A stretch of DNA of 64,000 nucleotides, from positions 47,778 to 111,777 of the forward strand of contig JAAYFI010000026.1 in the NCBI GenBank assembly GCA_012728315.1, given 5' to 3'. This DNA is from Gammaproteobacteria bacterium. Its GTDB lineage: Bacteria > Pseudomonadota > Gammaproteobacteria > Pseudomonadales > Pseudomonadaceae. The notes under the pieces were generated by a model. The model saw nothing but the letters and a program-made list of their open reading frames with translations, did not search any database and was not told the DNA's origin. Shown here one piece after another: positions 44,373 to 53,738 of this stretch. Each line of letters opens with the position of its first letter. Within the stretch, counting starts at the first letter, position 1. A program made the translations under genes and the position numbers.

Positions 44373-45113
44373 TTAAAGTTTATCCATGAGTTTGCGCACG
44401 GATGCAACATGACGGCGACTGACTGTCAGCGCCTCTGTTGTATCGCGCAGATGTATCTCGTAATGTCCGCTTGGGTTGCGTTGTAAGCGTTCAATATGGT
44501 TGCGACTGACCAAGGCATTGCGGTGGATCCGGACAAAACGGTCGCCAAATTCCTCTTCGAGGGATTTCAATGACTCATCCAGCAATGTTTCACCGTTAAT
44601 ATGGCGCAACGTGACATATTTGTTGTCAGCTAAGAAATGAATCACATGCTCAAGCGGGATCAGTTCAATGCCTTTATGAGTGCGTGCACTGAGGTGGGTG
44701 CGAGGTGTATTACTGGCCGATGGTGCACGCGATAGCGCAGCCAATTGTACCGGGTTCAGGCGCTGGGCTTTTTCTAGCGCTGCTTGTAGTTGCTCGACAC
44801 GTATAGGTTTAACCAGATAGCCAATGGCACTGACTTCAAAAGCCTGCAAAGCAAACTCATCATGGGCTGTGCAAAAAATCACTGCGGGAGCATTGTTGTG
44901 TTCGCACAGCCTGGCGGCGACCTGCAGGCCGTCAAGTCCAGGCATGCCGATATCCAGTAGCAAAACATCAGGTTGTAATGCCTCGACCAGTTGCAATGCT
45001 TGCTGGCCATTTTCTGCGCTGGGTTCTAATACGGTGCAGTGAGGAATGGTTTTGACTAAACGCGATAAGCGTTCGCGAGCTAAAGGCTCATCATCAGCAA
45101 TTAAGATCTTCAT
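44373..45113 (-). CDS. algR: LytTR response regulator AlgR
   Basis: 246 aa. Receiver domain (1-120) with ADDEPLARERL, the phospho-acceptor Asp in VLLLDIGMPGLDG (near residue 54), the Thr in FCTAHDEFAL and the Lys in YLVKPIRV. The C-terminal LytTR DNA-binding domain (about 140-245) includes LEEEFGDRFVRIHRNALVSRNHIERL. In P. aeruginosa AlgR controls alginate, type IV pili and virulence; the gene there lies between fimS/algZ and hemC exactly as here. It starts one base after the algZ stop region, so the two are cotranscribed. Confidence 0.95.
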   Translation of the reverse strand: MKILIADDEPLARERLSRLVKTIPHCTVLEPSAENGQQALQLVEALQPDVLLLDIGMPGLDGLQVAARLCEHNNAPAVIFCTAHDEFALQAFEVSAIGYLVKPIRVEQLQAALEKAQRLNPVQLAALSRAPSASNTPRTHLSARTHKGIELIPLEHVIHFLADNKYVTLRHINGETLLDESLKSLEEEFGDRFVRIHRNALVSRNHIERLQRNPSGHYEIHLRDTTEALTVSRRHVASVRKLMDKL

Positions 45114-45114
45114 C

Positions 45115-46182
45115 TTATTGTTGTGCCTCTGCTGAGGGTCTAGAGCAGGGGTAGCTCAGACTTGTGGTGTAACGATCAAGTTGTTGTTGTATGGATAATC
45201 GAGCGTTAGGGCCAAACAGTACTTTTAAGCGGGCCTCAATATTATTCAATGCTAGGCGCGTACCGCGCGGGTTATGGGTTTTGTCATTGGGCATAAATGG
45301 GTTACTCACCTGCAATTTAAAAACACCTTGTGAGTAGTGTGCGCTGATTTCAATACTGCCGCCTTGGATACTGGGCTGAATGCCATAAATAATAGAGTTT
45401 TCTAATAGTGGCTGCACAGTCAAATGCGGGATTGGTAAATCATTGGGCACAGAATCAACCTTCCACAGCACATGTAGACGCTGGCCAAGTCGATATTGTT
45501 CAATGGATAAGTATTGTTTGGCCAATGACAGTTCATCTTGCCAGGTCGACAGAGAGTCGGGCTTAGCGAGACTGGCGCGAAATAAGTCAGATAAATCAAG
45601 CACAGCATGCTCGGCCTTGTCTGGGTCTGAGCCTATTAAACTGGCAATACTGTTTAAGCTGTTAAATAAAAAATGCGGCTGGATGCGCGCTTGCAGCGCT
45701 TGTAAGCGTGCTTGTAATTCGGCTTGCTGCTGCCTGCGCCATTGGCCTTGCAAGTAAAAGTAGCGCATCAGCAATGCACACATAATTAAACTGATTAATG
45801 CGTGGCGAATATATAAATGATGGCGTGCTTCACTAGAGAGTTCCGGCGTTAGGTAAAAGTGTTCAGCAATGGCTGTGCACAAGACCGTGAGCAGCAGCAC
45901 TAAAGTACAAATAGCCAGCACCGCTAAGCTCGCCGGCAGGCGTGCTAGATAAGGTCGAGCGCGGCAGAGCGCCGCTGCCGACAATAAAACAATCCACTGC
46001 ACAAACAATGAGGTCAGTGCTAAGCGCATCCAATCAAAACCCGTGTCCATGGGCTCAGCTAAAACCAGCACTAAGACCAGTAATTGCGCCAATAAAATTA
46101 AACCCAGTAATGCTTCAGGCTGGCAAAGCTCGGGGACAAAAAAATCGTCGGATGGCTGGGTGTTGTTGTTTGAGTTCTTCAT
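45115..46182 (-). CDS. algZ: Sensor histidine kinase AlgZ/FimS
   Basis: 355 aa from ATG 46182 (a GTG at 46206 is an alternative; neither has a strong ribosome site). About four membrane segments (about residues 25-140) are followed by a coiled-coil linker and the His_kinase domain of the LytS/YehU class: ARIQPHFLFNSLNSIASLI holds the phospho-acceptor histidine, and LTVQPLLENSIIYGIQ is the N-box. The class typically pairs with LytTR regulators, here AlgR. P. aeruginosa FimS has 358 aa. A conventional HATPase G-box is not obvious by eye, as also noted for FimS-type kinases. Confidence 0.93.
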   Translation of the reverse strand: MKNSNNNTQPSDDFFVPELCQPEALLGLILLAQLLVLVLVLAEPMDTGFDWMRLALTSLFVQWIVLLSAAALCRARPYLARLPASLAVLAICTLVLLLTVLCTAIAEHFYLTPELSSEARHHLYIRHALISLIMCALLMRYFYLQGQWRRQQQAELQARLQALQARIQPHFLFNSLNSIASLIGSDPDKAEHAVLDLSDLFRASLAKPDSLSTWQDELSLAKQYLSIEQYRLGQRLHVLWKVDSVPNDLPIPHLTVQPLLENSIIYGIQPSIQGGSIEISAHYSQGVFKLQVSNPFMPNDKTHNPRGTRLALNNIEARLKVLFGPNARLSIQQQLDRYTTSLSYPCSRPSAEAQQ

Positions 46183-46262
46183 ATTGAACAGTGTTACCTG
46201 TTGCACTTATGCGCGGCAAGTGCTGTGGCGGATAAAACAATAAAGTGTGAGCCAGTTATGCC

Positions 46263-46763
46263 TTAGCTACAGCGTGCATTTTCTGCAGTATTTTCTGTAG
46301 GGCTGCCGATGCGCAAGCGACCTTGACGGTTGAGAATCAGTTGCCAGCTGATTTTTTGCTTGTGACAACTGAAAAAACGGCCATTGCTGCTAGGGCTGCT
46401 GCCATTACTATAAAACTGAATGCTGGGCTGGAAGCCGCTCCATTGTAGGCGGCGCTTATCATCTTTGAGTTGGGTGACCGCCAGAGGAGTCGTTTGCTTG
46501 ACTTCGCGCAGTAACCAGCCCCGCGACCAGTCTGTATGACAGGATAAACCATCATGACTGGCGCAAAGTTGCACGCGTACACGGTGTGTTACCGCATGCG
46601 AGCGAGCATGCTGGATCGCCCGAGCAACTTGATCGTATAAGGCGCGTTGTTGGTTGCGTTCTAAAAAGTCCTGTAAAGCAGGTACGGCAATGTGTCCTAA
46701 AATGGCCAGCAAAGCGAGCACAATAAACATTTCCACTAAAGTAAAAGCGCGTTGATTTATCAT
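46263..46763 (-). CDS. FimT/GspH-like minor pseudopilin
   Basis: 166 aa. Short leader MINQRA, then FTLVEMFIVLALLAILGHIAVPAL, given here in parts: FTLVEM and a hydrophobic helix of about 20 residues. Glu at +5 is present, but the residue before the cleavage point is Ala instead of the usual Gly. A GspH/FimT C-terminal domain follows with QLCASHDGLSCHTDWSRGWLL and a possible disulfide with the last Cys. It lies alone between algZ and trxC, away from any other pilin gene, so it may join the pili regulated by AlgZR. Function as a minor pilin or DNA-binding uptake pilin (FimT) is inference. Confidence 0.82.
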   Translation of the reverse strand: MINQRAFTLVEMFIVLALLAILGHIAVPALQDFLERNQQRALYDQVARAIQHARSHAVTHRVRVQLCASHDGLSCHTDWSRGWLLREVKQTTPLAVTQLKDDKRRLQWSGFQPSIQFYSNGSSPSSNGRFFSCHKQKISWQLILNRQGRLRIGSPTENTAENARCS

Positions 46764-46913
46764 GGGTTAACAGCCTCCGTGCTGTGTGATGCGTCCCTAT
46801 ACTTAAAGTTGTAGTCTAGGACGTCCTAATAGGCAAATAACACATGGATAAGGCTGGGGTGTATAGTTAATCAATTGGTAAATTAATGAGATGCTTAATC
46901 AAGAGGTGTCAAA

Positions 46914-47354
46914 ATGACTGACTCAATTGTTGTGCCTTGTGCGCATTGCGCCACCTTAAACCGTATTCCTGAGGTTAAGCGCGCAGCGCAGCCACAGTGT
47001 GGCGCCTGTAAGAAACCAGTGTTTACTGATACAGCATTTGATTTGGACGCGGCCACTTTTACTCGGCAAAGTAAAGGCGATGTGCCGTTGCTGGTTGATG
47101 TTTGGGCAAGCTGGTGTGGGCCGTGTCGCCAGTTTGCACCCATCTTCAGTGAGGCGGCGGCACAGCTGAGTACTCAATGTCGTTTTGGCAAGCTAGACAG
47201 TGAGGCCTATCCAGAATTATCAGGTCAGTTAGGTATCCGTTCGATACCGAGTTTGATCTTATTTAAAAATGGTAAAGAAGTGGCGCGTCAAAGTGGCGCT
47301 TTGCCGTTGGTGCGTCTTTTGGCGTGGCTTAAGCAGCATGGTGTAGATAATTAA
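46914..47354 (+). CDS. trxC: Thioredoxin 2
   Basis: 146 aa (E. coli TrxC 139). An N-terminal zinc-finger-like part with VPCAHCATLNR and PQCGACKKPVF (four cysteines in two CXXC pairs) precedes a thioredoxin domain with the active site WASWCGPCRQFAP near residue 67 and the cis-proline in IRSIPSLILF. This extra zinc domain distinguishes TrxC from TrxA. TrxC is part of the oxidative-stress response in E. coli; no OxyR site was identified by eye here. Monocistronic, divergent from the pseudopilin gene, 73 bp before argH. Confidence 0.95.
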   Translation: MTDSIVVPCAHCATLNRIPEVKRAAQPQCGACKKPVFTDTAFDLDAATFTRQSKGDVPLLVDVWASWCGPCRQFAPIFSEAAAQLSTQCRFGKLDSEAYPELSGQLGIRSIPSLILFKNGKEVARQSGALPLVRLLAWLKQHGVDN

Positions 47355-47427
47355 AGCAGGGGCGGCATAAGAGTCGATCATCCTGTTATTATGTGCCCAT
47401 CTTTTATTTTTGAGTTGGACAGAGTTA

Positions 47428-48822
47428 ATGAGCAACGAAAAAACCAATCAGTCATGGGGTGGCCGCTTTAGTGAGCCGGTGGATGCATTTGTCGCGCGTT
47501 TTACTGCGTCGGTCAATTTTGATCAGCGCCTCTATCGCCATGACATTATGGGCTCGATTGCCCATGCAACCATGCTGGCTAAAGTGGGTGTATTAACTGC
47601 TGATGAGCGCGACACTGTGATTGCGGGTTTGCGGTCGATTGAAAAAGAAATCGAAAGTGGCCAGTTTGTCTGGAGTACAGAGCTGGAAGATGTGCATATG
47701 AACATCGAAGCGCGTCTCACTGAACAGGTGGGTATTGTCGGTAAAAAACTGCACACCGGTCGTAGTCGTAATGATCAGGTGGCCACCGATATTCGTCTGT
47801 GGTTGCGTGATGAAATTGATCTGATTCTAGCGGAATTGACGCGCTTGCAGCGTGGCCTATTAGGCTTGGCTGAGGCTCATGCCGACACTATTATGCCGGG
47901 TTTTACCCACTTGCAAACTGCGCAGCCGGTCACTTTTGGCCACCATATGATGGCGTGGTTTGAAATGCTCTCGCGCGATTACGAGCGTTTACTCGATTGC
48001 CGTAAGCGCACCAACCGGATGCCGCTGGGTAGCGCTGCGTTAGCCGGCACCACTTACCCCATTGATCGTGAAATGACCTGTGAATTGTTGGGTTTTGAAG
48101 CGATTTCGGGTAACTCGTTGGATGGCGTCTCGGATCGTGATTTTGCTATCGAGTTTTGTGCCGCCGCCAGTGTCGCGATGATGCACCTTTCACGTTTCTC
48201 TGAAGAGCTGGTGTTGTGGACCTCTGCGCAGTTCCAGTTTGTTGATTTGCCCGACCGTTTCTGTACCGGCAGCTCGATTATGCCGCAAAAGAAAAACCCT
48301 GATGTGCCTGAACTGGTGCGCGGAAAAAGTGGTCGTGTCTTTGGTGCATTAATGGGTTTGTTAACTTTGATGAAAGGTCAGCCGTTGGCCTATAACAAAG
48401 ACAACCAAGAAGATAAAGAGCCGCTGTTCGATGCCGCGGATACCTTGCGTGACAGCTTGCGTGCTTTTGCCGATATGGTGCCGGCCATTGAGCCGAAAAA
48501 AGAGATGATGCGTGAAGCCGCATTACGTGGCTTCTCTACGGCTACAGACTTAGCCGACTACCTGGTAGGGAAAGGCTTACCGTTTCGTGATTGCCATGAA
48601 ATTGTTGGTCATGCGGTGGGCTATGGTGTCAAGACCGGTAAAGATTTAGCACAAATGAGTTTGGCCGAACTGCAGCAGTTCAGCACTGAAATTGGTGAGG
48701 ATGTCTTCGCTGTGCTGACTTTAGAAGGTTCAGTGAATGCGCGTAATCACATTGGTGGTACAGCGCCTGCGCAAGTGCGAGCAGCAGTGCAGCGTGGTCG
48801 TGAATTATTAGAGCATCGCTAA
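47428..48822 (+). CDS. argH: Argininosuccinate lyase
   Basis: 464 aa, last step of arginine synthesis (argininosuccinate to arginine and fumarate). The ATG at 47428 gives the family start [19 protein letters not shown]; the frame is open from 47410 only with a [23 protein letters not shown] and the signature loop [23 protein letters not shown] with the catalytic serine are present, as are [16 protein letters not shown]. In P. aeruginosa argH follows algZ directly; here the pseudopilin and trxC lie between. The next small gene starts 46 bp after the stop. Confidence 0.96.
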   Translation: MSNEKTNQSWGGRFSEPVDAFVARFTASVNFDQRLYRHDIMGSIAHATMLAKVGVLTADERDTVIAGLRSIEKEIESGQFVWSTELEDVHMNIEARLTEQVGIVGKKLHTGRSRNDQVATDIRLWLRDEIDLILAELTRLQRGLLGLAEAHADTIMPGFTHLQTAQPVTFGHHMMAWFEMLSRDYERLLDCRKRTNRMPLGSAALAGTTYPIDREMTCELLGFEAISGNSLDGVSDRDFAIEFCAAASVAMMHLSRFSEELVLWTSAQFQFVDLPDRFCTGSSIMPQKKNPDVPELVRGKSGRVFGALMGLLTLMKGQPLAYNKDNQEDKEPLFDAADTLRDSLRAFADMVPAIEPKKEMMREAALRGFSTATDLADYLVGKGLPFRDCHEIVGHAVGYGVKTGKDLAQMSLAELQQFSTEIGEDVFAVLTLEGSVNARNHIGGTAPAQVRAAVQRGRELLEHR

Positions 48823-48868
48823 GTCCGGGCAGTCTGTGGCTGAGCTGAGTAATGATTTGGAGGTTAGT

Positions 48869-49342
48869 GTGACGGATAAACCGAGAGACTTACGTTTTCA
48901 AGTATCGGCCGATCGTTCGTCAGCCAGTCGCAGAGTGCGCTATGTGGAGACCAACCAAGGCGATGCGGGCGATTGCCTACTCTGTCAGCTTGATGAGGGT
49001 GGCGCGCCCATCGGGGATTGCGACAGCCCCCTGCAGGCAGTCTCAGCGCCGCCCCAAGCTGCGGACAATATTCCGGATGAAGCGGATACCGATGACGAAG
49101 AGGTTGAACAGGAACTGATTCAAGCGATTGAAAATCAGCTGTCAGCGCAACAGCCGCCAGCGGTGCAGGCGGTGCTTAATAAGCTGACTTTGGTCGGGCA
49201 TACACGCGATGAGATTGTGCAGATGATGGCGCAAGTCTTAGCGTGGCAAATTAGCGAAATGTTAAAGGCGGATGGCCCCTTTGATATGGCTGCTTATGAG
49301 TGCGCGTTACGAGCATTACCACAGCTGCCTGAAGAGTCTTAA
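48869..49342 (+). CDS. Uncharacterised acidic protein after argH
   Basis: 157 aa from a GTG at 48869 with a strong GGAGG ribosome site six bases before; a GTG at 48836 is an alternative without one. No domain recognised. There is a Cys pair DCLLC near residue 36, a low-complexity acidic middle (DEADTDDEEVEQE, about residues 69-82) and a helical C-terminal half with LTLVGHTRDEIVQMMAQVLAWQISEML. No signal peptide or membrane segment, so probably cytoplasmic. A hypothetical gene occupies the same place after argH in P. aeruginosa. It is likely cotranscribed with argH. Confidence 0.7.
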   Translation: MTDKPRDLRFQVSADRSSASRRVRYVETNQGDAGDCLLCQLDEGGAPIGDCDSPLQAVSAPPQAADNIPDEADTDDEEVEQELIQAIENQLSAQQPPAVQAVLNKLTLVGHTRDEIVQMMAQVLAWQISEMLKADGPFDMAAYECALRALPQLPEES

Positions 49343-49399
49343 GCCTTTAGTCGTTGTGTTGCAATTCCTTTATTAGCTCATTTATAGCTGGAGTACATT

Positions 49400-49636
49400 A
49401 TGTCTTGGACCCCTGAGATTGTCGCAGAACTTGAAGTGTTATGTTTATACAATTTAGACAGTACACTCGAAGGTATTAAAGTGCACAGCAGTGCTGGAGC
49501 TGAGCGCGTTGCAGCAGCGCAGCGTTTGTTTGCTAAGGGTTTAATCAGTCAGGATGATGGCGGTTACTTAACCAGTCTTGGTCTGGAAACGGCCGCGCAT
49601 GCGCAAGCTGTGTTAACCGTATTAGCGATTGATTAA
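49400..49636 (+). CDS. TIGR02647-family small protein
   Basis: 78 aa. Begins MSWTPEIVAELEVLCLYNLD and has STLEGIKVHSSAGAERVAAAQRLFAKGLISQDDGGYLTSLG in parts: LFAKGL and DGGYLTSLG recall a small winged-helix-like or helical fold. The size and the pattern fit the TIGR02647 conserved hypothetical family of gamma-proteobacteria. GGAG lies at a good distance before the ATG. It sits 15 bp before cyaA and is likely cotranscribed with it. Function unknown. Confidence 0.75.
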   Translation: MSWTPEIVAELEVLCLYNLDSTLEGIKVHSSAGAERVAAAQRLFAKGLISQDDGGYLTSLGLETAAHAQAVLTVLAID

Positions 49637-49651
49637 AACAGCTTAGAGATC

Positions 49652-52486
49652 ATGGTTGATATACGCTTAGATATTGATGATGGTATTGATCGTCAAGACT
49701 TAACGCGTTTGCGTAAACGTTTTCTAACGGTCAACCATGATCGCTTGCAGCGAGCGCATTTGATTTTATCGTCACGGCAGCAGTCGGTGTTACGTTTGCT
49801 GCCTTTGCTGCTGCATGTCAACCATCCATTGTTGCCGGGTTATGTTTCCAGCAGTACGCCGGCGGGTATCAGTGGCTTTGAGCCCAGTTCAGAGCTCATT
49901 CAAGAAGCGCAAAGTTTTGCACGCTCTTTTACCTATAAAGCGCCGCGTGGCTATCGTGTAGAGCATCCTTTATACGCATTGTTTTTAATGGGCAGTCTCG
50001 GCACTGTGGCCTATGCTGAAGACAGTGATATGGATTTTTGGTTATGCCATAGCGCTGAACTCACCCCATCCCAGCTGCAAGAGTTGCGAAAGAAGTGTGA
50101 TTTATTACAAGTATGGGCCGCCAGCTTAGGGGCAAAAATTTACCTGTTTTTAATTGAACCTCAGCAGTTTACCCACGGCCAGTACAATGACCGCCAGCTG
50201 ACGTTGGATGATTGCGGGACAACGCAGCATTATTTATTGCTTGATGAGTTTTATCGCACTGCATTATGGCTGGCAGGGCGCACGCCTTTATGGTGGCTGG
50301 TGCCTGTGTATGAAGAACATCGCTATGCTGAATATTGCGCTACGTTGCTGGCTAAGCGCTTTGTGCGTAGTGAGGATGTATTAGATTTAGGCTGTATGGC
50401 GCATATTCCGACCAGTGAATTTGTCGGGGCGGGCATGTGGCAGCTGTATAAAGGTATTGAGTCGCCCTATAAGTCGTTACTGAAACTGCTGCTTATTGAG
50501 GTGTATGCTTCGGAACACCCGCAGGTGCATTGTCTAAGTTTGGCGTACAAACAGGCCGTGTACGCCAATCAGCTCGATGCCGATGAGTTGGATGCGTATG
50601 TGATGCTCTATCGGCGTTTAGAGCGTTATTTGCTTGAGCGCAACGAGTTGGAACGCTTAGAACTGGTGCGCCGTTGTTTTTATCTTAAGGTGGGTAAGCG
50701 TTTAACCCAAAGCCGCTTGGCGCGTTCGAAAAGTTGGCAGCGCATGCTATTGGAGCGGCTCACTGATGCTTGGGGTTGGAGTGAGCGGGTGCTTGCCCGT
50801 TTAGATCAGCGTCATCAATGGAAGGTGGACCAGGCACAGCAGGAGCGTCGCTTACTGGTCAATGAGCTGACCCGCAGCTATCGTTTTTTAAGTCAATTGG
50901 CGCGCCAAATGCAAGCAGAGCAGGCTGTTAATGCTCGAGATCTGGCTCTATTAGGGCGGCGTTTATATGCCGCATTTGAGCGCAAAGCAGGTAAAGTTGA
51001 ATACCTCAATCCTGGCATTGCTCCTGACTTATCCGAAGAAACAGTGACTTTAGTTCAGAGCGTCAACAGTGCGTCTGAACATGTCGATTGGCGAGTGTAC
51101 CGTGGCAGTTTGGCGGGGCTGGAATGGCAAGATCACATGCCCTTAAAGCGCGCCAAGGAATTAATTCCAGTGTTAGCCTGGGCGTATTTAAATGGGGTGA
51201 TTGATGAGTCAACACGCCTCAGTGTATTGGCCTACAGCAGTGACTTAAATGAGCTTGAAGTGCGTGGCATTTTAAAAAGCTTTCGTCGCGTGATGCCGCT
51301 GCCTTTTGCGCCAGCCACGGAAAAAGCGCTGCTCACCAGCAGTTATCCGAGTCAAGTTGTGTTGTTGGTCAATGTTGGGGTTGATCCGTTACCGCAACAC
51401 AGTCAAGCCAATATTCATATGGCCAGTGATCAGGTGGATGCGTTAAGTTTTTCCGGATTGCGCGAAAATCTTGTATTAAGCATTGATCAAGTGATGCTCA
51501 ATAGTTGGAATGAACTGATTGTCAGTCGCTTTAGTGGTGATAACGCATTGCTACAGTGCTTAAGCCAGCTGCTCAATGACTGTGCAGGGCAGCAGGCGGC
51601 GCCACAGGTTCATATTGCGTGCTTTTGTCAAAATCGAGCTGCGTCCATTGTTAAACGTGTTGAGCAAGTGGTCAGCCAAGTCTTCTCTAACATTCAGTTG
51701 GGTAGCGACAGTCGCTATCTACTGCAAATCGAGCAGCAGTTGCATGTGCTCGATTGGCGTGCCGGACGCGCAGGCTTTATATCTTTTGCTGATGCGGCTG
51801 AACTGGTTGAGTATTTATCACAAGAGCAGGCGCAATATATGCGCTGGCGGGTTGATGAGTATGCTTTGCTGGGGCACGTACTGAAGTTTATTTTGCCTGT
51901 GGGCCGCGCCGATGCTGTGCAAGTGTTTTATCGGGTGAATGGGCAGCAGGCCCTTATCTATGTGCTGGATGAGCGCAATGGCTTATGGCAGCACACACAG
52001 CCTTTTATTGATGAACACAGGTTGTTGATGCCGTTGCAGCGTTTTCTCAGCTCGCTACAGTATCGGCACGCGGTAACCGAAACCTTTGCTAATGACCCCT
52101 TGGCAAGCCAGCCGCTGAGTATTAATTATCATCGTATTTACCCCGATGGTCAGGACAGTCCGCAGCGTATTGAGCGTTGTCGCTTAGCCAGTGGCGAGCG
52201 TGAGCTTGGGTTTTATGCTGTGCAGGTGATTTATGAGGAGGACGGGACACTAACGCTGTATTGTAATCACCAAGAGTTTTCTGAATTGCAGTATGGTGCC
52301 CAACTGTACCAGCAGGTGGCGCGTTATATCTTGAGCATGCGGCAAACGGCTGAGCGCTATCCGTGCTATATCACCGATATGGACTTATCTAAGGTCTTGC
52401 CACATAGCAGTGTGCAGACTATGCATTTTCTGCAGCGCAAAACAGTCTTAGAAAAGCGTCTGAATGCCGCCTTATACAGTTTGTAA
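49652..52486 (+). CDS. cyaA: Class I adenylate cyclase
   Basis: 944 aa, longer than E. coli CyaA (848). The N-terminal catalytic nucleotidyltransferase domain shows LFLMGSLGTVAYAEDSDMDFWLC near residues 109-132 (in parts: GSLGTVAYAEDS and SDMDFWLC), the G-S and D-x-D metal/ATP motif. The C-terminal half is the class I regulatory region, ending SVQTMHFLQRKTVLEKRLNAAL. cAMP made here should work with Vfr/CRP. The order cyaA, rnk, cyaY, lptM, lysA, dapF is the same as in Pseudomonas. Convergent with rnk across a 16-bp gap without a clear terminator. Confidence 0.94.
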   Translation: MVDIRLDIDDGIDRQDLTRLRKRFLTVNHDRLQRAHLILSSRQQSVLRLLPLLLHVNHPLLPGYVSSSTPAGISGFEPSSELIQEAQSFARSFTYKAPRGYRVEHPLYALFLMGSLGTVAYAEDSDMDFWLCHSAELTPSQLQELRKKCDLLQVWAASLGAKIYLFLIEPQQFTHGQYNDRQLTLDDCGTTQHYLLLDEFYRTALWLAGRTPLWWLVPVYEEHRYAEYCATLLAKRFVRSEDVLDLGCMAHIPTSEFVGAGMWQLYKGIESPYKSLLKLLLIEVYASEHPQVHCLSLAYKQAVYANQLDADELDAYVMLYRRLERYLLERNELERLELVRRCFYLKVGKRLTQSRLARSKSWQRMLLERLTDAWGWSERVLARLDQRHQWKVDQAQQERRLLVNELTRSYRFLSQLARQMQAEQAVNARDLALLGRRLYAAFERKAGKVEYLNPGIAPDLSEETVTLVQSVNSASEHVDWRVYRGSLAGLEWQDHMPLKRAKELIPVLAWAYLNGVIDESTRLSVLAYSSDLNELEVRGILKSFRRVMPLPFAPATEKALLTSSYPSQVVLLVNVGVDPLPQHSQANIHMASDQVDALSFSGLRENLVLSIDQVMLNSWNELIVSRFSGDNALLQCLSQLLNDCAGQQAAPQVHIACFCQNRAASIVKRVEQVVSQVFSNIQLGSDSRYLLQIEQQLHVLDWRAGRAGFISFADAAELVEYLSQEQAQYMRWRVDEYALLGHVLKFILPVGRADAVQVFYRVNGQQALIYVLDERNGLWQHTQPFIDEHRLLMPLQRFLSSLQYRHAVTETFANDPLASQPLSINYHRIYPDGQDSPQRIERCRLASGERELGFYAVQVIYEEDGTLTLYCNHQEFSELQYGAQLYQQVARYILSMRQTAERYPCYITDMDLSKVLPHSSVQTMHFLQRKTVLEKRLNAALYSL

Positions 52487-52502
52487 AGGCGGCGCTGTCA
52501 CT

Positions 52503-52910
52503 TTATAGCGTGAAATCACCTTGTGCTTCTGGCTGGTATTCAACTTTTTTCAGAGTCAACTTAAGCATTTTGCCCTTAGGGGTTTGCCAGTCGATGCTTT
52601 GGCCAACTTGTAGGCCCAGCAGCGCCGTACCGATTGGCGCTAACACTGAAACATTACCTTCAATGCCACCTTGGTTGGGGTAGGTTAATGTGAGTTGGTA
52701 GTCTTTAGCGCTGCTTTCTTCATGGAAATGCGCTTTTGAATTCATGGTAACAATGTCATTGGGTATTTCTGTGTGACCAACAAAATTCGCGCGGGCCAGT
52801 TCGGCCTCTAAGGCCTCGGCGGCTGCATCGTAGTCGTCTAAATTGTCGAGCATGTGCTCCAGACGTTGCATATCTAGACGAGTGACAGTGATCGCGGGTT
52901 TGTTGCTCAT
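52503..52910 (-). CDS. rnk: Regulator of nucleoside diphosphate kinase
   Basis: 135 aa. A short N-terminal coiled coil (about 10-45, RLEHMLDNLDDYDAAAEALEAEL) precedes a GreA/GreB-like C-terminal domain with VTMNSKAHFHEE, LTYPNQGGIEGNVSVLAPIGTALLGLQVGQSIDW in parts (SVLAPIGTALLG). Rnk resembles Gre factors and binds RNA polymerase, but its coiled coil is too short to reach the active site. It was named for its effect on NDP kinase. Monocistronic, convergent with cyaA and downstream of the cyaY terminator. Confidence 0.93.
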   Translation of the reverse strand: MSNKPAITVTRLDMQRLEHMLDNLDDYDAAAEALEAELARANFVGHTEIPNDIVTMNSKAHFHEESSAKDYQLTLTYPNQGGIEGNVSVLAPIGTALLGLQVGQSIDWQTPKGKMLKLTLKKVEYQPEAQGDFTL

Positions 52911-52955
52911 GGTATTTGCTCTACTCCTAAAGCTTTAAATCGCAAGTAAAAAAGA

Positions 52956-52983
52956 CAAAACCCCGCCATGTGACGAGGTTTTG
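52956..52983 (-). terminator. Terminator of cyaY
   Basis: On the minus strand CAAAACCTCG pairs with CGGGGTTTTG (one mismatch, 8-base loop), followed by TCTTTTTTAC. It lies about 88 bp past the cyaY stop and upstream of rnk. Confidence 0.8.
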
Positions 52984-53070
52984 AGGTGCTGTTTGTTTAT
53001 CAGTGCACGGGCTCAACGTACCACAGTTACTTAAATAAGCAAGTGCATAAAGATAAAGAAAGGCTGCAGG

Positions 53071-53403
53071 TTAGAGACTGTCTAAATCAAACTCAAGCTG
53101 GGTATGGTTGAGTAAAATGCTGGCTAGCATTTGCGCGAGTGTTTGTTGGTTGCTGGCGCAGCGCCAGGTGGCATGCTTGCTGTCGTAATCAAAATGGAAG
53201 CCACCACTGCGATCCGCCAGCCATAACTGTTTTAACGGCTCCTGACGGCTGAGGATAACTTGGTTTTGATTGGCAAAGGTTAAAGTTAAAATGCCTGCGC
53301 TGTTTTCAATATCAATATCGGCGTCACTGTTATCAATGATGTCTTCAAGGTTTCTTTGTGTGGCATCGACAAGGTCATGAAATTGGCTATTGCTTAGGCT
53401 CAT
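53071..53403 (-). CDS. cyaY: Iron donor protein CyaY (frataxin)
   Basis: 110 aa (E. coli 106). Bacterial frataxin; binds iron and modulates Fe-S cluster assembly by IscS. The first helix carries the acidic iron-binding ridge (DLVDATQRNLEDIIDNSDADIDIEN in parts: DNSDADIDIE), and the sheet shows GILTLTF, QEPLKQLWLADRSGGFHFDYD, which is a strong family hallmark (LWLA-SGG-HF). Divergent from lptM with a 182-bp gap. The position matches P. aeruginosa. Confidence 0.94.
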   Translation of the reverse strand: MSLSNSQFHDLVDATQRNLEDIIDNSDADIDIENSAGILTLTFANQNQVILSRQEPLKQLWLADRSGGFHFDYDSKHATWRCASNQQTLAQMLASILLNHTQLEFDLDSL

Positions 53404-53585
53404 CGCGAGCTCCTTTGTATTTTGAGTGACTAAAATATGGCGTATCTATAAAACTGTTTGGATAAGATGACTGATAATACGGTTTTTTTATGGCTATCCT
53501 AGTGTCGCAGCCTATTCTACGCATAGGCAAGATTATGAGGGGTCGGTATACTCAGTGTATTAATAGCTTTGATGAAGGGTTTGCT

Positions 53586-53726
53586 ATGAAGCGTATTGTG
53601 CTTCCATTTATCGTATTGTCCATGATGTTTGTGGGTTTAACCGCGTGTGGTCAAAAAGGCCCCTTGTACCATCCAGATGATGAAAAAGCGGCGCATGAAC
53701 ACCGTAAAGACCGCTACGAACTTTAA
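53586..53726 (+). CDS. lptM: Small outer membrane lipoprotein LptM (YifL/LppL)
   Basis: 46 aa. Lipoprotein signal with lipobox GLTAC near residue 20, then the conserved [13 protein letters not shown] of the YifL/LppL family. E. coli YifL has been renamed LptM because it helps mature the LPS translocon LptD. The ATG at 53586 has AAGGG six bases before; an open frame upstream to 53490 adds no signal features. It is 12 bp before lysA and cotranscribed with it, as in P. aeruginosa, where it is called lppL. Confidence 0.92.
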   Translation: MKRIVLPFIVLSMMFVGLTACGQKGPLYHPDDEKAAHEHRKDRYEL

Positions 53727-53738
53727 TGGGAGCGAGCC

